DNA of 49,816 nt from Oscillospiraceae bacterium (GTDB lineage Bacteria > Bacillota > Clostridia > Oscillospirales > UBA929): assembly GCA_009782385.1 (NCBI GenBank), contig WRJE01000008.1, forward strand, positions 1 through 49,816, read 5' to 3'. The translations under genes were made by a program, and so were the position numbers. The notes under the pieces are model-generated. The model did not search any database. It saw nothing but the letters and a program-made list of their open reading frames with translations, and was not told the origin of the DNA. Below, piece after piece: positions 31,582-39,855 of the stretch (its first letter is position 1; each line of letters opens with the position of its first letter).

Positions 31582-32761
31582 TATTTTGCCAAAACCTCTC
31601 TGTTGGTTTTCCGCCGCTCCAGAGCGGCGACATCTCTCTCGCTCTTGCCACGACCTCGGCGACCGCTTTTACGACATATTCCGCTTCCTCAGCAGTGTTC
31701 TCCTCGCCGAATGTCAGCCGCAGGCTGCCGTGCGCCACCTCGTGCGGCAATCCGATTGCCAGCAGTACATGAGATGGGTCAAGCGTACCCGATGAACACG
31801 CCGAGCCTGACGATGCCGCAACACCTTTCGCGTCAAGCCCAAGTACAAGGCTCTCACCCTCGACAGCCTCGAATACGAACGAAACTGTTCCGGGCAGGCG
31901 TTTTTCGGGGTGTCCTGTAAGGTGTGAGTACGGTATTTCGGAAAGTCCGCGTTTGACGGTCTCGCTCACGGCGGACACTTTTTTTGTGTTTTCCGCAAGA
32001 TTGTCTGTCGCAAGGCTCAAAGCCTTCGCTAGACCGACTATACCCGCTATGTTCTCTGTCCCCGAACGCAGTCCGCCCTCATGCCCGCCGCCGTCAACCA
32101 GCGGCGGTATAATAATGCCGGGGCGCAGATACAACGCGCCCACACCTTTCGGACCGCCGAATTTGTGCGCGGAGAGCGTTAACATATCAATGTTTTGCGT
32201 ATCCGGAGCGACATGACCTATTGCCTGAACGGCATCGGTGTGAAACCACACGCCGCGCTCCCGCGCAATCGCGCCAAGTTCATCAATCGGCTGAATCGTG
32301 CCGATTTCGTTATTGGCGGTCATAATCGTTACAAGAACCGTGTCGTCTCTCAGTGCCGCGCGTAAATCGTCCGGTGAGACAGCACCGTATTCATCCACGG
32401 GCAATACCGTGAGTTCGCAATGCCCGCTTTTTCGCAAATGCTCCAAGGTGTGTATAATAGCGTGATGTTCAACCGCCGTGGTAATGACGTGCTTGCCTTT
32501 GCGCGAAAGCGCGGTAAGAACGCCCTTAATGGCGGTGTTATTCGATTCTGTGCCGCTGCCGGTAAAATATATCCCGCGTTTGTCAACGCCAAGCAGATTG
32601 GCGACATCCTCACGCGCCGCCTCAAGAGCTTTTTTTGCGCTACGGGCAAGCCCGTACATACTCGATGCGTTGCCGTACTGCTCTGTGAGGTACGGCATCA
32701 TAGCTTCTAAAACTTCCGGTTTCAATGGGGTTGTCGCGGCGTGATCCGCATATACTTGCAT
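31577..32761 (-). CDS. nifS: Cysteine desulfurase
   Basis: 394 residues. The PLP lysine is Lys200 in TLSAHKFGGPKG; the substrate His is in VEHHAIIHTLEHL; the catalytic Cys322 lies in the loop SSGSACSSGTLDPSHVLLA. It moves sulfur from cysteine to the NifU scaffold. Its final codons fall in the flanking repeat (CCCTACAT), so the C-terminus (TERFWQNM) may have been altered by repeat insertion. It lies 3 bases downstream of lexA, an arrangement that suggests cotranscription with the SOS repressor. Confidence 0.95.
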   Translation of the reverse strand: MQVYADHAATTPLKPEVLEAMMPYLTEQYGNASSMYGLARSAKKALEAAREDVANLLGVDKRGIYFTGSGTESNNTAIKGVLTALSRKGKHVITTAVEHHAIIHTLEHLRKSGHCELTVLPVDEYGAVSPDDLRAALRDDTVLVTIMTANNEIGTIQPIDELGAIARERGVWFHTDAVQAIGHVAPDTQNIDMLTLSAHKFGGPKGVGALYLRPGIIIPPLVDGGGHEGGLRSGTENIAGIVGLAKALSLATDNLAENTKKVSAVSETVKRGLSEIPYSHLTGHPEKRLPGTVSFVFEAVEGESLVLGLDAKGVAASSGSACSSGTLDPSHVLLAIGLPHEVAHGSLRLTFGEENTAEEAEYVVKAVAEVVARAREMSPLWSGGKPTERFWQNM

Positions 32762-32764
32762 AAA

Positions 32765-33340
32765 TTAAATCTCCCTTACAACCGCCGTAACGCGCCCTAA
32801 AATCTGACAGGTATCACCCTCGATGGGGTCGTAATCAGGGTTCTCCGGCATAAGCTGAACCTTGCCGTCCTTGCGCCAGAGACGCTTGACCGTTGCCTCG
32901 TCCTCAAGTAAAGCAACTACGATTTCGCCGTGCGATGCTATGTGCTGTTTTCTTACAACGACATAATCGCCGTCTAAAATCCCTGCGTTAATCATTGAGT
33001 CGCCGGATACCTCCAGAGCAAAATGCTCCCCGGAAGCTGACGGGCTGAACTGCAAAACGCCGATTTCCTGCTCGAACGCCAATATGGGGCTGCCGGCGGT
33101 AACGCGCCCGATGATAGGTACGCCCCCGCGCTGACCCTCGATTTTTATCGCACGGGTTTTATGGTTGTCGATGGAAATAAGTCCCGCCGCTTCGATTTTT
33201 CGCAGGTGCGAATGTACGGTTGACGGCGATTTTAGATTAACTGCCGAACAGATTTCACGAACGCTGGGCGGGTATCCGTTTTGTTCCGTAAACTCAATAA
33301 GAAATTTATGAATTTCAACTTGCTTTCGGTGTAAATTCAT
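32765..33340 (-). CDS. lexA: LexA repressor
   Basis: 191 residues from MNLHRKQVEI (GGAGGAG site; the track start is 21 residues too long). The winged-helix domain (PSVREICSAVNLKSPSTVHSHLRKIE) is followed by the self-cleavage site Ala82-Gly83 (TAGSPILAF), nucleophile Ser115 (SGDSMINAG) and general-base Lys152 (EATVKRLW). It controls the SOS response and is cleaved when RecA is activated. It heads an apparent operon with nifS. Confidence 0.95.
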   Translation of the reverse strand: MNLHRKQVEIHKFLIEFTEQNGYPPSVREICSAVNLKSPSTVHSHLRKIEAAGLISIDNHKTRAIKIEGQRGGVPIIGRVTAGSPILAFEQEIGVLQFSPSASGEHFALEVSGDSMINAGILDGDYVVVRKQHIASHGEIVVALLEDEATVKRLWRKDGKVQLMPENPDYDPIEGDTCQILGRVTAVVREI

Positions 33341-33361
33341 ATCTGCTCCTCCCCGCTTAGT

Positions 33362-33374
33362 ACATTTGTTTGGT
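33362..33374 (-). promoter_or_regulatory. Possible degenerate LexA operator
   Basis: Just downstream of the lexA -10, AAAC-AAAT-GTAC resembles the Gram-positive SOS box GAAC-N4-GTTC with two mismatches. Weak; offered only because of its location. Confidence 0.25.
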
Positions 33375-33403
33375 ATTGTATCACATATATTTAATATTAA
33401 CAA
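33375..33403 (-). promoter_or_regulatory. Promoter of lexA-nifS
   Basis: TTGTTA, 17 bases, TACAAT on the minus strand, about 35 bases before the lexA start. Confidence 0.7.
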
Positions 33404-33458
33404 GCCCTTTGCGCAGGAAAGTTAAAAAAATTTGCCGTGTCATTGATTTCCGGGGGTC

Positions 33459-33487
33459 TTGACAAGCCTGCGTTGTTGTGCTATTAT
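33459..33487 (+). promoter_or_regulatory. Promoter of tRNA-Tyr
   Basis: TTGACA, 17 bases, TATTAT; predicted start about 13 bases before the mature tRNA. Confidence 0.85.
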
Positions 33488-33507
33488 CTTGTAGTGTTGG
33501 AATATAT

Positions 33508-33592
33508 GGGGGAGTTCCCGAGTGGCCAAAGGGGGCAGACTGTAAATCTGTTGCGTTTCGCTTCGATGGTTCAAATCCGTCCTCCCCCACCA
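33508..33592 (+). tRNA. tRNA-Tyr (anticodon GTA)
   Basis: 85 bases including encoded CCA. The acceptor stem GGGGGAG/CTCCCCC pairs perfectly, with discriminator A. The anticodon loop ACTGTAAATC gives GTA. A long variable arm (TGCGTTTCGCTTCGA) is as expected for bacterial tRNA-Tyr, and the T arm contains GGTTCAAATCC. Single-copy unit with its own promoter and terminator. Confidence 0.97.
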
Positions 33593-33600
33593 AAGCCTCA

Positions 33601-33639
33601 AACGCTTGTGACTGTAAGGTTACGAGCGTTATGCTTTTT
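33601..33639 (+). terminator. Terminator of tRNA-Tyr
   Basis: AACGCTTGTGAC, loop TGTAAG, GTTACGAGCGTT (12-bp RNA stem with two G-U pairs), then ATGCTTTTT. Confidence 0.8.
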
Positions 33640-33712
33640 CACATAGTTGGTCAGCTCCTTAGCTTTTAGTATAGCATCTTAAAAAAACCTGTCCTCTCTT
33701 TTTATGCACAAA

Positions 33713-33930
33713 TTAGAGAGCTGCCTTTTCATCACCATCAACGCTCCTTATTTTCAAGTATTGAAACAACCCAATCTGCATTAGGGCAAGGGGTTTTCTA
33801 ATCAGTTTGCCGGATTCGGAAAGCATTTCTTTAAGGTCGGATGGCAGTGAATCCAGATGTTGTGCATTTTCCATAAGCACGAATAACTTTGCGGCAAATG
33901 AGTTTGTGCTTACCATATTAAAGATTTGGA
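33713..33930 (-). pseudogene. Possible gene fragment of unknown family
   Basis: The open frame runs from 33713 up to 34153 on the minus strand, but its upstream half overlaps the promoter and start of the CoA-transferase gene and no candidate start has a ribosome site. The downstream part reads like protein (FAAKLFVLMENAQHLDSLPSDLKEMLSESGKLIRKPLALMQIG), and a CTCTCT/AGAGAG hairpin plus seven U follow its stop. It could be the C-terminal remnant of a lost gene, or chance. Coordinates cover the part from a Met near 33930. The rest of 33640-33994 holds nothing else I can name. Confidence 0.3.
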
Positions 33931-33994
33931 TGTACTCGCGTTGGATTACTGCGGGGTTTTGCGAAATTCTGAGCAACTCAAACCACCAAAAGTA

Positions 33995-34023
33995 TTGACA
34001 AAACAAAGAGACAGCTTCATAAT
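33995..34023 (+). promoter_or_regulatory. Promoter of the CoA-transferase gene
   Basis: TTGACA, 17 bases, CATAAT. The -10 hexamer forms the centre of a perfect palindrome. Confidence 0.8.
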
Positions 34024-34034
34024 TGAAGCTGTCT
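34009..34034. promoter_or_regulatory. Palindromic operator over the CoA-transferase -10 box
   Basis: AGACAGCTTCA-TAAT-TGAAGCTGTCT: 11-bp perfect arms centred on the -10 sequence. Placement over the core promoter is that of a repressor site for a dimeric regulator. Confidence 0.65.
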
Positions 34035-34064
34035 TTAATAGTGAAATCAAGAGGGGATGGGACT

Positions 34065-35582
34065 ATGTTCAAAATCATTGCGGCTCGTGAAGCGGCGGAG
34101 TTAATAAAAGACGGCGACTGTATCGCCATCAACGCCTTTTTGGCTCTGTCCAACCCCGAAGCTCTCCATGACGCTTTATATGAGCGGTTTATCCAAACCG
34201 GCGCGCCAAAAAATTTGCGTTTGTTCTGCGCGGCGGGATTCGGCGTATGGGATGAAAACCGTTATGCCGACCGCTACATTAAAGCGGGCGCGGTATGTGA
34301 AATTGTGGCGGGGCATTATAACAGCACACCCGCCGCCATACAAATGGCTCTCGCGGGCAAAATCGAGGCGTACTGTCTGCCGCTGGGCGTTCTGTCCCAC
34401 ACCATACGCGCCGCCGCCGCTGGGAGGGACTGGCATTTAAGTGAGGTAGGGATTGGTATTTACGCCGATCCCCGCGTGGACACCTACGCGCTTAATGACA
34501 TATCAAAAAAAGAGCTTGTTGCCTTGCGCGAAATTGAGGGCGAGGAGTATCTTCTGTATCAAACCCCCAAGATTGATGTTGCCTTTATCAAGGGTACTAC
34601 CGTTGACCCGAACGGGAACATATCCTTCGAGAAGGAGTACCTGACCGTGGACGCTCTGGCGGTGGCTCAAGCCACCAAGCGCAACGGCGGCAAGGTAATC
34701 GTTCAGGTAGAGCGGGTTAGCCATCAGTTTTCTCGCCCGCGCAATGTTATTGTTCCGGGGCTTTTAGTGGATGCCGTGGTTGTGTGCGAACCGCAGACTG
34801 ACGCAAAGGAATATAATCCCGCGCTGTCCGGTGATATGCACGTCCCCGCGTCGCATATGGACTACTTTGTAAATAAACTGTCAACCACGAAGAGAAAGAA
34901 AACCCAATCAGGCGATAAAACCGCCGACATCATCGGTGAACGCGCCGCAAGGGAGCTGCATCCCGGTCAGATTGTCAATATCGGTATCGGTATCCCCGAA
35001 ATGGTTGGCATATACGCTTCAAAGCAAGGTATCTTAAAAGACATCTATATAACGGTGGAAGCCGGCGGCGTGGGCGGACTTCCCGCGCCGGGCGTGGCGT
35101 TCGGAGCGACCATCGGCGCGGATATGATTTGCGACATAGCAACGCAGTTTGACTTTTACGATGGCGGCGGATTGGACATCTGCTTCTTGGGCGGCTTGGA
35201 AGCCGATATGCAGGGCAATGTGAACGCGCACAAACTGCCCGGCGGCTATGCAGGTATCGGCGGTTTCGCGAATATCACACACGCTACGAAGACAATCGTG
35301 TTCTGTATGAGCTTCAACACGAAAGGTCTTGTGGCATTGAACGAAAACGGCAAAATCCGCGTTGCGGAGGAAGGCTCTGTGCCAAAATTCAAAAAGGAGA
35401 TTTCCGCGATTAGTTTTTCCGGCAAAAACGCTCTTAAACGCGGACAGCGGGTACTGTATGTTACTGAACGCTGTGTTTTCGAGCTGACCGAAAAAGGCTT
35501 GGCGTTGAAAGAAGTTTACCCCGGTATTGACGAAGCGCGGCAAATTCGGGGAATGTTGGATTTTAGTATTGAAAGGAAGTAA
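34065..35582 (+). CDS. Fused two-subunit acyl-CoA:carboxylate CoA-transferase
   Basis: 505 residues from ATG at 34065 (GAGGGGATGG upstream; the track start is 14 residues too long). The alpha-like half runs to about residue 275 (KIIAAREAAELIKDGDCIAINAF; PKIDVAFIKGTTVDPNGNISFEKE). The beta-like half (VNIGIGIPEMVGIYAS, TVEAGGVGGLPAPGVAFGA, FLGGLEADMQGNVNAHKLPG) holds the catalytic glutamate, most likely in VEAGG. Both halves in one chain resemble propionate/acetate CoA-transferases rather than split AtoA/AtoD. It would move CoA between short-chain acids in fermentation. A monocistronic unit with a palindromic operator. Confidence 0.9.
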   Translation: MFKIIAAREAAELIKDGDCIAINAFLALSNPEALHDALYERFIQTGAPKNLRLFCAAGFGVWDENRYADRYIKAGAVCEIVAGHYNSTPAAIQMALAGKIEAYCLPLGVLSHTIRAAAAGRDWHLSEVGIGIYADPRVDTYALNDISKKELVALREIEGEEYLLYQTPKIDVAFIKGTTVDPNGNISFEKEYLTVDALAVAQATKRNGGKVIVQVERVSHQFSRPRNVIVPGLLVDAVVVCEPQTDAKEYNPALSGDMHVPASHMDYFVNKLSTTKRKKTQSGDKTADIIGERAARELHPGQIVNIGIGIPEMVGIYASKQGILKDIYITVEAGGVGGLPAPGVAFGATIGADMICDIATQFDFYDGGGLDICFLGGLEADMQGNVNAHKLPGGYAGIGGFANITHATKTIVFCMSFNTKGLVALNENGKIRVAEEGSVPKFKKEISAISFSGKNALKRGQRVLYVTERCVFELTEKGLALKEVYPGIDEARQIRGMLDFSIERK

Positions 35583-35632
35583 TGAGATTGTGACCCAAGC
35601 GGTCGCGTAATGCGACAGATTTTACACAGGGC

Positions 35633-35660
35633 TTGTCTATATAATAAATGGCATTATAAT
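35633..35660 (+). promoter_or_regulatory. Promoter of the P-type ATPase gene
   Basis: TTGTCT, 16 bases, TATAAT, followed by AAGGGGTGATTGATA and ATG. Confidence 0.6.
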
Positions 35661-35682
35661 AGAAGACAAGGGGTGATTGATA

Positions 35683-38265
35683 ATGTCACGAACGGCATCA
35701 CAGGCGCAGCCCGTTCAAGAAACGGTATCGCGTATCGCGTGGCATACACTGACAATCAGAGAGTGCTTGCGAAGACTTGATTCGCGCGAAGATGGACTTA
35801 CGGCGGCTATGGCGGACGAACGCCGTGTCAAATACGGCGATAACGAGCTTGCTCACGGGAATAAGAGAACGCTGATTTCAATATTTTTCGCGCAGTTCTC
35901 AGACCTTATGATATGGGTGCTGATTGCGGCGGCGGCTCTGTCCGCGCTGATGAGAGAACCCGTTGATACCGCGATTATACTCTTTGTCGTTATTGTAAAC
36001 GCCATTTTAGGCACAGTGCAGGAATCAAAAGCGGAACACTCGCTCGAAGCGTTAAAAAAAATGTCCGCGCCCACGGCAAAGGTTATGCGGAACGGTACGC
36101 CGCATAAAATTCCGGCGGGCGAAATAACCGTAGGCGATGTTATTATACTTGAGGCAGGAGACAGTGTCCCGGCGGATATACGCCTGTTGACCTGCAACTC
36201 GCTGAAAGTCGAGGAGTCCGCGCTTACAGGGGAATCCGTTCCCGTTGAAAAAATCTGTGCAAATCTGGATGATGCTGATTTGCCTCTGGGCGACAGATTC
36301 AATATGGCATACATGGGGACAGCCGTCACATATGGGCGGGCAATCGGCGTGGTATGCGAAATAGGTATGTCTACCGAAATCGGAACTATTGCGGAACAGC
36401 TTGCGTCCTCTGAAAAAGAGACTACTCCTTTACAGAAAAAACTTAATCAAATATCCAACGTGCTGTCCGTTGGCGTACTGTGCATAGCGGCGGTAATATT
36501 CGGCATTTCGATACTTATGAAGGGCTGGGGCAGCATACAGGATTCATTCCTGTTGGCAATCTCGCTTGCCGTTGCGGCAATTCCCGAGGGCATGGTAGCC
36601 GTTGTGACAATCGTACTGGCGATGGGCATGAGCCGTATGGCAGCAAAGAACGCGATAATCCGCCGTTTGCCCGCTGTAGAAACACTTGGTTCAACACAGG
36701 TTATATGTTCTGACAAAACCGGAACGCTTACCCAGAATCGTATGACCGTGCGGGAATTGTTCGCCGAAAAAGAGGACGAGTTACTCGAAGCTATGCTTCA
36801 CTGCAACGATGCGGCTCTTGATAAGACAGGTAAAGCCGTTGGCGACCCGACCGAAACCGCGTTGTTGGATTATCTGCTTGACAAAAACCTCGCAAAAGGA
36901 GATAATATAAGAGAACGTACCCGCGCGGGTGAGATTCCTTTCGATTCTGAACGGAAACTCTCAACGGTAGCCGTGAGAATAGGCGATAGTATAAGGCTCT
37001 ATGTCAAGGGCGCACCCGACATCCTGTTAAAACGGTGTATAAAGGGTAATATCAGTGCCGCCGAGAGCGCGAACAGCCGCATGGCAGTTCAGGCGTTGCG
37101 CGTACTCGCTTTCGCTTACAAAGACGTTCAGCGCGTGAATCTGTCTGATACATTTGGTTCTGAGAGCGGGCTTACATTCTGCGGGTTGGCAGGAATGCTC
37201 GATCCCGCCCGACCCGAGGCGAAAGCGTCTATCGCTGTATGCCGCGCCGCCGGAATACTTCCCGTTATGATTACGGGCGACCACAAGGAGACTGCCGTTG
37301 CCATAGCGAACGATTTAGGTATTCTTGGTGACGGGCGAAAGGCTGTAACGGGACAGGAACTGGCGTTGTTAAGCGACACGGAGCTTGAAAAAGAGGTAAA
37401 TAGTATCGGCGTTTACGCCCGCGTTGCTCCCGAACATAAGACGCGCATTGTATCTGCGTGGCAGAAACTGGGTAAAATCGTTTCGATGACGGGAGACGGG
37501 GTTAACGATGCCCCCGCGCTGAAGACCGCCGACATCGGAGTGGGCATGGGTATCACGGGTACTGATGTGTCAAAAGGCGCGTCTGACATGGTACTCACCG
37601 ATGATAACTTCGCGACAATAGTCACCGCCGTTGGAGAAGGACGGCGCATATTCGATAACATACACAAAACCGTAAGGTTTTTGCTGTCATCGAACGCCGG
37701 AGAGGTAATAGCCATTCTTGCCGCTACTTTGCTTAACTGGAATCTCTTGGCGGCTATACATATACTGTGGGTGAATCTGGTGACAGATACATTCCCCGCT
37801 CTGGCGTTAGGAATAGAACCCGCCGAACCCGATATTATGACGCGCAAGCCCCGCGACCAGAAGACACCATTTTTTACGGGGCGCGAGTGGTTCAGGGTTT
37901 TAATAGTTGGAGCGTTTGAGGCGTTTTTGACACTGGGCGCGTATATGCTCGGGGGCGGAGGTGTCTTAGGCACTACAATGGCATTCCTCACGCTGTCGCT
38001 GTCGCAGTTGTTTGCCGCCGTTGGATTTCAGTCGGAACGCAACAGCGTGTTTAACATGAAGCTGAAAGATCACCCCATGCTATGGCTGGCTTTTATCGGT
38101 TCTGGCGCGTTACAGGTATTGGTTGTGCTTATTCCTCCGCTGAGGACGCTGTTCAGGCTTGTGCCGCTCGGTTGGCTGAACTGGATGCAGGTCATTGCGC
38201 TCTGCCTGTGTATGCTGCTGTTCATAGAACTGCAAAAGTTTATCGCAAAACACACAAAGAGTTAA
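35683..38265 (+). CDS. Cation-translocating P-type ATPase, probably Ca2+ exporting (P2 type)
   Basis: 860 residues from ATG at 35683. It has the cation-ATPase N-terminus (HTLTIRECLRRLDSREDGLTAAMADERR), TGES actuator loop near residue 182, PEGM in the M4 ion-binding helix (VAAIPEGMVAVVT), phosphorylation site Asp344 in CSDKTGTLTQNR, KGAPD nucleotide site, GDGVNDAPALK hinge near 605, and M5-M6 segments with NLVTDTFPALALG. The motif order is that of SERCA/PMCA-like pumps; sodium or manganese cannot be excluded. A stand-alone gene, followed after 27 bases by a VapBC-like pair. Confidence 0.93.
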   Translation: MSRTASQAQPVQETVSRIAWHTLTIRECLRRLDSREDGLTAAMADERRVKYGDNELAHGNKRTLISIFFAQFSDLMIWVLIAAAALSALMREPVDTAIILFVVIVNAILGTVQESKAEHSLEALKKMSAPTAKVMRNGTPHKIPAGEITVGDVIILEAGDSVPADIRLLTCNSLKVEESALTGESVPVEKICANLDDADLPLGDRFNMAYMGTAVTYGRAIGVVCEIGMSTEIGTIAEQLASSEKETTPLQKKLNQISNVLSVGVLCIAAVIFGISILMKGWGSIQDSFLLAISLAVAAIPEGMVAVVTIVLAMGMSRMAAKNAIIRRLPAVETLGSTQVICSDKTGTLTQNRMTVRELFAEKEDELLEAMLHCNDAALDKTGKAVGDPTETALLDYLLDKNLAKGDNIRERTRAGEIPFDSERKLSTVAVRIGDSIRLYVKGAPDILLKRCIKGNISAAESANSRMAVQALRVLAFAYKDVQRVNLSDTFGSESGLTFCGLAGMLDPARPEAKASIAVCRAAGILPVMITGDHKETAVAIANDLGILGDGRKAVTGQELALLSDTELEKEVNSIGVYARVAPEHKTRIVSAWQKLGKIVSMTGDGVNDAPALKTADIGVGMGITGTDVSKGASDMVLTDDNFATIVTAVGEGRRIFDNIHKTVRFLLSSNAGEVIAILAATLLNWNLLAAIHILWVNLVTDTFPALALGIEPAEPDIMTRKPRDQKTPFFTGREWFRVLIVGAFEAFLTLGAYMLGGGGVLGTTMAFLTLSLSQLFAAVGFQSERNSVFNMKLKDHPMLWLAFIGSGALQVLVVLIPPLRTLFRLVPLGWLNWMQVIALCLCMLLFIELQKFIAKHTKS

Positions 38266-38292
38266 TACGGTTTCTAGAGAGGAGCAATACAA

Positions 38293-38553
38293 ATGCAAGC
38301 ACAAGCCTATGAGGGTTATTTTGAGAGCGGTACGTTTTACACTGCAGGTCAGCCACTGCGTATACCGGAGCGTAAACGTGTCCTTATAGCTATATTGGGT
38401 GACAGGCAAAGCGACATTGAAAAGCAAGCGGCATGGAACGGGTTTAAGCAAATGATGAAAGATACGGAACATGAAAATGTTTTACTGGATGATGAATCTT
38501 TTCTCCGCAGAGACAGCGGTCGTAGCTTAATCAATTTTGCGGATGAGAGGTAA
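38293..38553 (+). CDS. Probable antitoxin of a PIN toxin pair
   Basis: 86 residues. QAYEGYFESGTFYTAGQPLRIPERKRVLIAIL is a short beta-rich N-terminus like antitoxins that accompany PIN toxins in Firmicutes. The C-terminus (LLDDESFLRRDSGRSLINFADER) is the likely toxin-binding tail. No standard DNA-binding motif is obvious. The ribosome site is GAGGAG. It ends 4 bases before the PIN gene. Confidence 0.75.
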   Translation: MQAQAYEGYFESGTFYTAGQPLRIPERKRVLIAILGDRQSDIEKQAAWNGFKQMMKDTEHENVLLDDESFLRRDSGRSLINFADER

Positions 38554-38557
38554 CCTT

Positions 38558-38959
38558 ATGATATATGCGTTAGACACAAACATAATCATACACCTGCTGC
38601 GTGATACATCATCGGTAGTTTTTCAATATGATAAAGCAATGGCGCAAGGCACTTCGATAATAATTCCCCCTTACGTGGACTTTGAAATCCGCCGAGGATT
38701 GCGTTATGCGAACGCAACCGCAAAAGAGAGGATATACCAACAGTTGTGTGAGAGTTGTACTGTAGGCGAAATGCGAAGAGAAATATGGATTTATGCGGCA
38801 AACCTTTATTCCGAGTTGAGGCATAAAAAATTTACCGTAGGTGATGCCGATTTATTGATAGCCGCATATTGCTTAATTGATAAGTATACTCTTGTTACAA
38901 ACAATACCAAAGACTTTACGAAATTTCAAAATCTTCAGCTTGATGATTGGGTAAATTAA
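38558..38959 (+). CDS. PIN-domain toxin (VapC family)
   Basis: 133 residues from MIYALDTNIIIHLLR (start at 38558 behind GAGAGG; the track start is seven residues longer). The first Asp is in ALDTN, a glutamate is in VDFEIRRGL, and the later acids are in FTVGDADLLIAAYCL and TNNTKDF. It is predicted to be a Mg2+-dependent RNase. This is the second PIN module of the window and is of a different sequence type from that at 29.0 kb. Confidence 0.92.
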   Translation: MIYALDTNIIIHLLRDTSSVVFQYDKAMAQGTSIIIPPYVDFEIRRGLRYANATAKERIYQQLCESCTVGEMRREIWIYAANLYSELRHKKFTVGDADLLIAAYCLIDKYTLVTNNTKDFTKFQNLQLDDWVN

Positions 38960-38986
38960 ACTTAGTTTACAAAGGGAGGGATTTTA

Positions 38987-39838
38987 ATGTCCGATTCATT
39001 TCCGCGCACATTAGTTGGCGGCGTATCATTGCCGCGTATGCTGATCGGCACAAACTGGCTGTTGGGATACAGTCATAGAACTCCGTCCAGCGACCGCCTT
39101 ATAGAGGAACAGAATAAAAACAGAGAAGCTATAGCCGATATTATAGAAGCGTTTCTTACATACGATATAAACGCGATTATGGCACCCGCGTCACAGAACG
39201 AAGTAGTCATTGAAGGCATTAAAATCGCCGAGGACAGAACCGGAAAAGGTGTTATTATCATTGACACACCGATACTTAATGTAGACGATACTCCCGAAGC
39301 TCGCCGCGAAGCCGAAGCGGTAATTAAAAACAGCGGTAAAATGGGTTCGGCGTTTTGTATGCCGCATCATTTTTCCGTTGAACAGCTTGTCAATAAAAAC
39401 AAACAGATCATAGACCGCTTGCCGGACTATCTATCAATGATACGCGGCAGCGGCATGATACCGGGACTGTCAGCTCATATGCCGGAACTCATAGTTTACT
39501 CAGACGAACAGGGCTATGATGTGGAGACATATATTCAGATTTACAACTGCATGGGCTTTCTTATGCAGGTCGAGATTGAGTATATCAATAACGTCATATG
39601 GTTCGCCAAAAAACCTGTAATGACCATAAAACCAATGGCGGCAGGACGTGTTACGCCGTTCGTTGGGTTAACATTCTCTTACGCGACCCTTAGAGAATGC
39701 GATATGGTAGCGGTGGGATGTTTTTCAGCGGATGAAGTTCATGAGGATGTCGAAATCGCGATGGCGGCGATTGAACGCCGCAAGCCCGGTCTAAAGGGCA
39801 GACAAAGCCCGGGCAAGAGCGCGATAATGAAGGAATAA
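38987..39838 (+). CDS. Unrecognised TIM-barrel-like protein
   Basis: 283 residues, good GGGAGGG site. I cannot name the family. Alternating beta-strand and helix segments (NAIMAPASQNEVVIEGIKIAED, GVIIIDTPILNVDD, MIPGLSAHMPELIVYSDE, KPVMTIKPMAAGRVTPFVGL, CDMVAVGCFSADEVHEDVEIAM) and the terminal KPMAAGR...VAVGCFS pattern resemble aldo-keto-reductase or other (beta/alpha)8 barrels. The usual AKR tetrad is not evident. It is cytoplasmic, 17 bases upstream of the nitroreductase gene and presumably cotranscribed with it. Confidence 0.75.
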   Translation: MSDSFPRTLVGGVSLPRMLIGTNWLLGYSHRTPSSDRLIEEQNKNREAIADIIEAFLTYDINAIMAPASQNEVVIEGIKIAEDRTGKGVIIIDTPILNVDDTPEARREAEAVIKNSGKMGSAFCMPHHFSVEQLVNKNKQIIDRLPDYLSMIRGSGMIPGLSAHMPELIVYSDEQGYDVETYIQIYNCMGFLMQVEIEYINNVIWFAKKPVMTIKPMAAGRVTPFVGLTFSYATLRECDMVAVGCFSADEVHEDVEIAMAAIERRKPGLKGRQSPGKSAIMKE

Positions 39839-39855
39839 TAGAGTTGGAGGTCGGT

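Noticed and set aside
33381-33669. Several ORFs overlapping tRNA-Tyr (33381-33593, 33437-33646, 33478-33669)
   Set aside because: They read through a clear tRNA with its promoter and terminator and are spurious.
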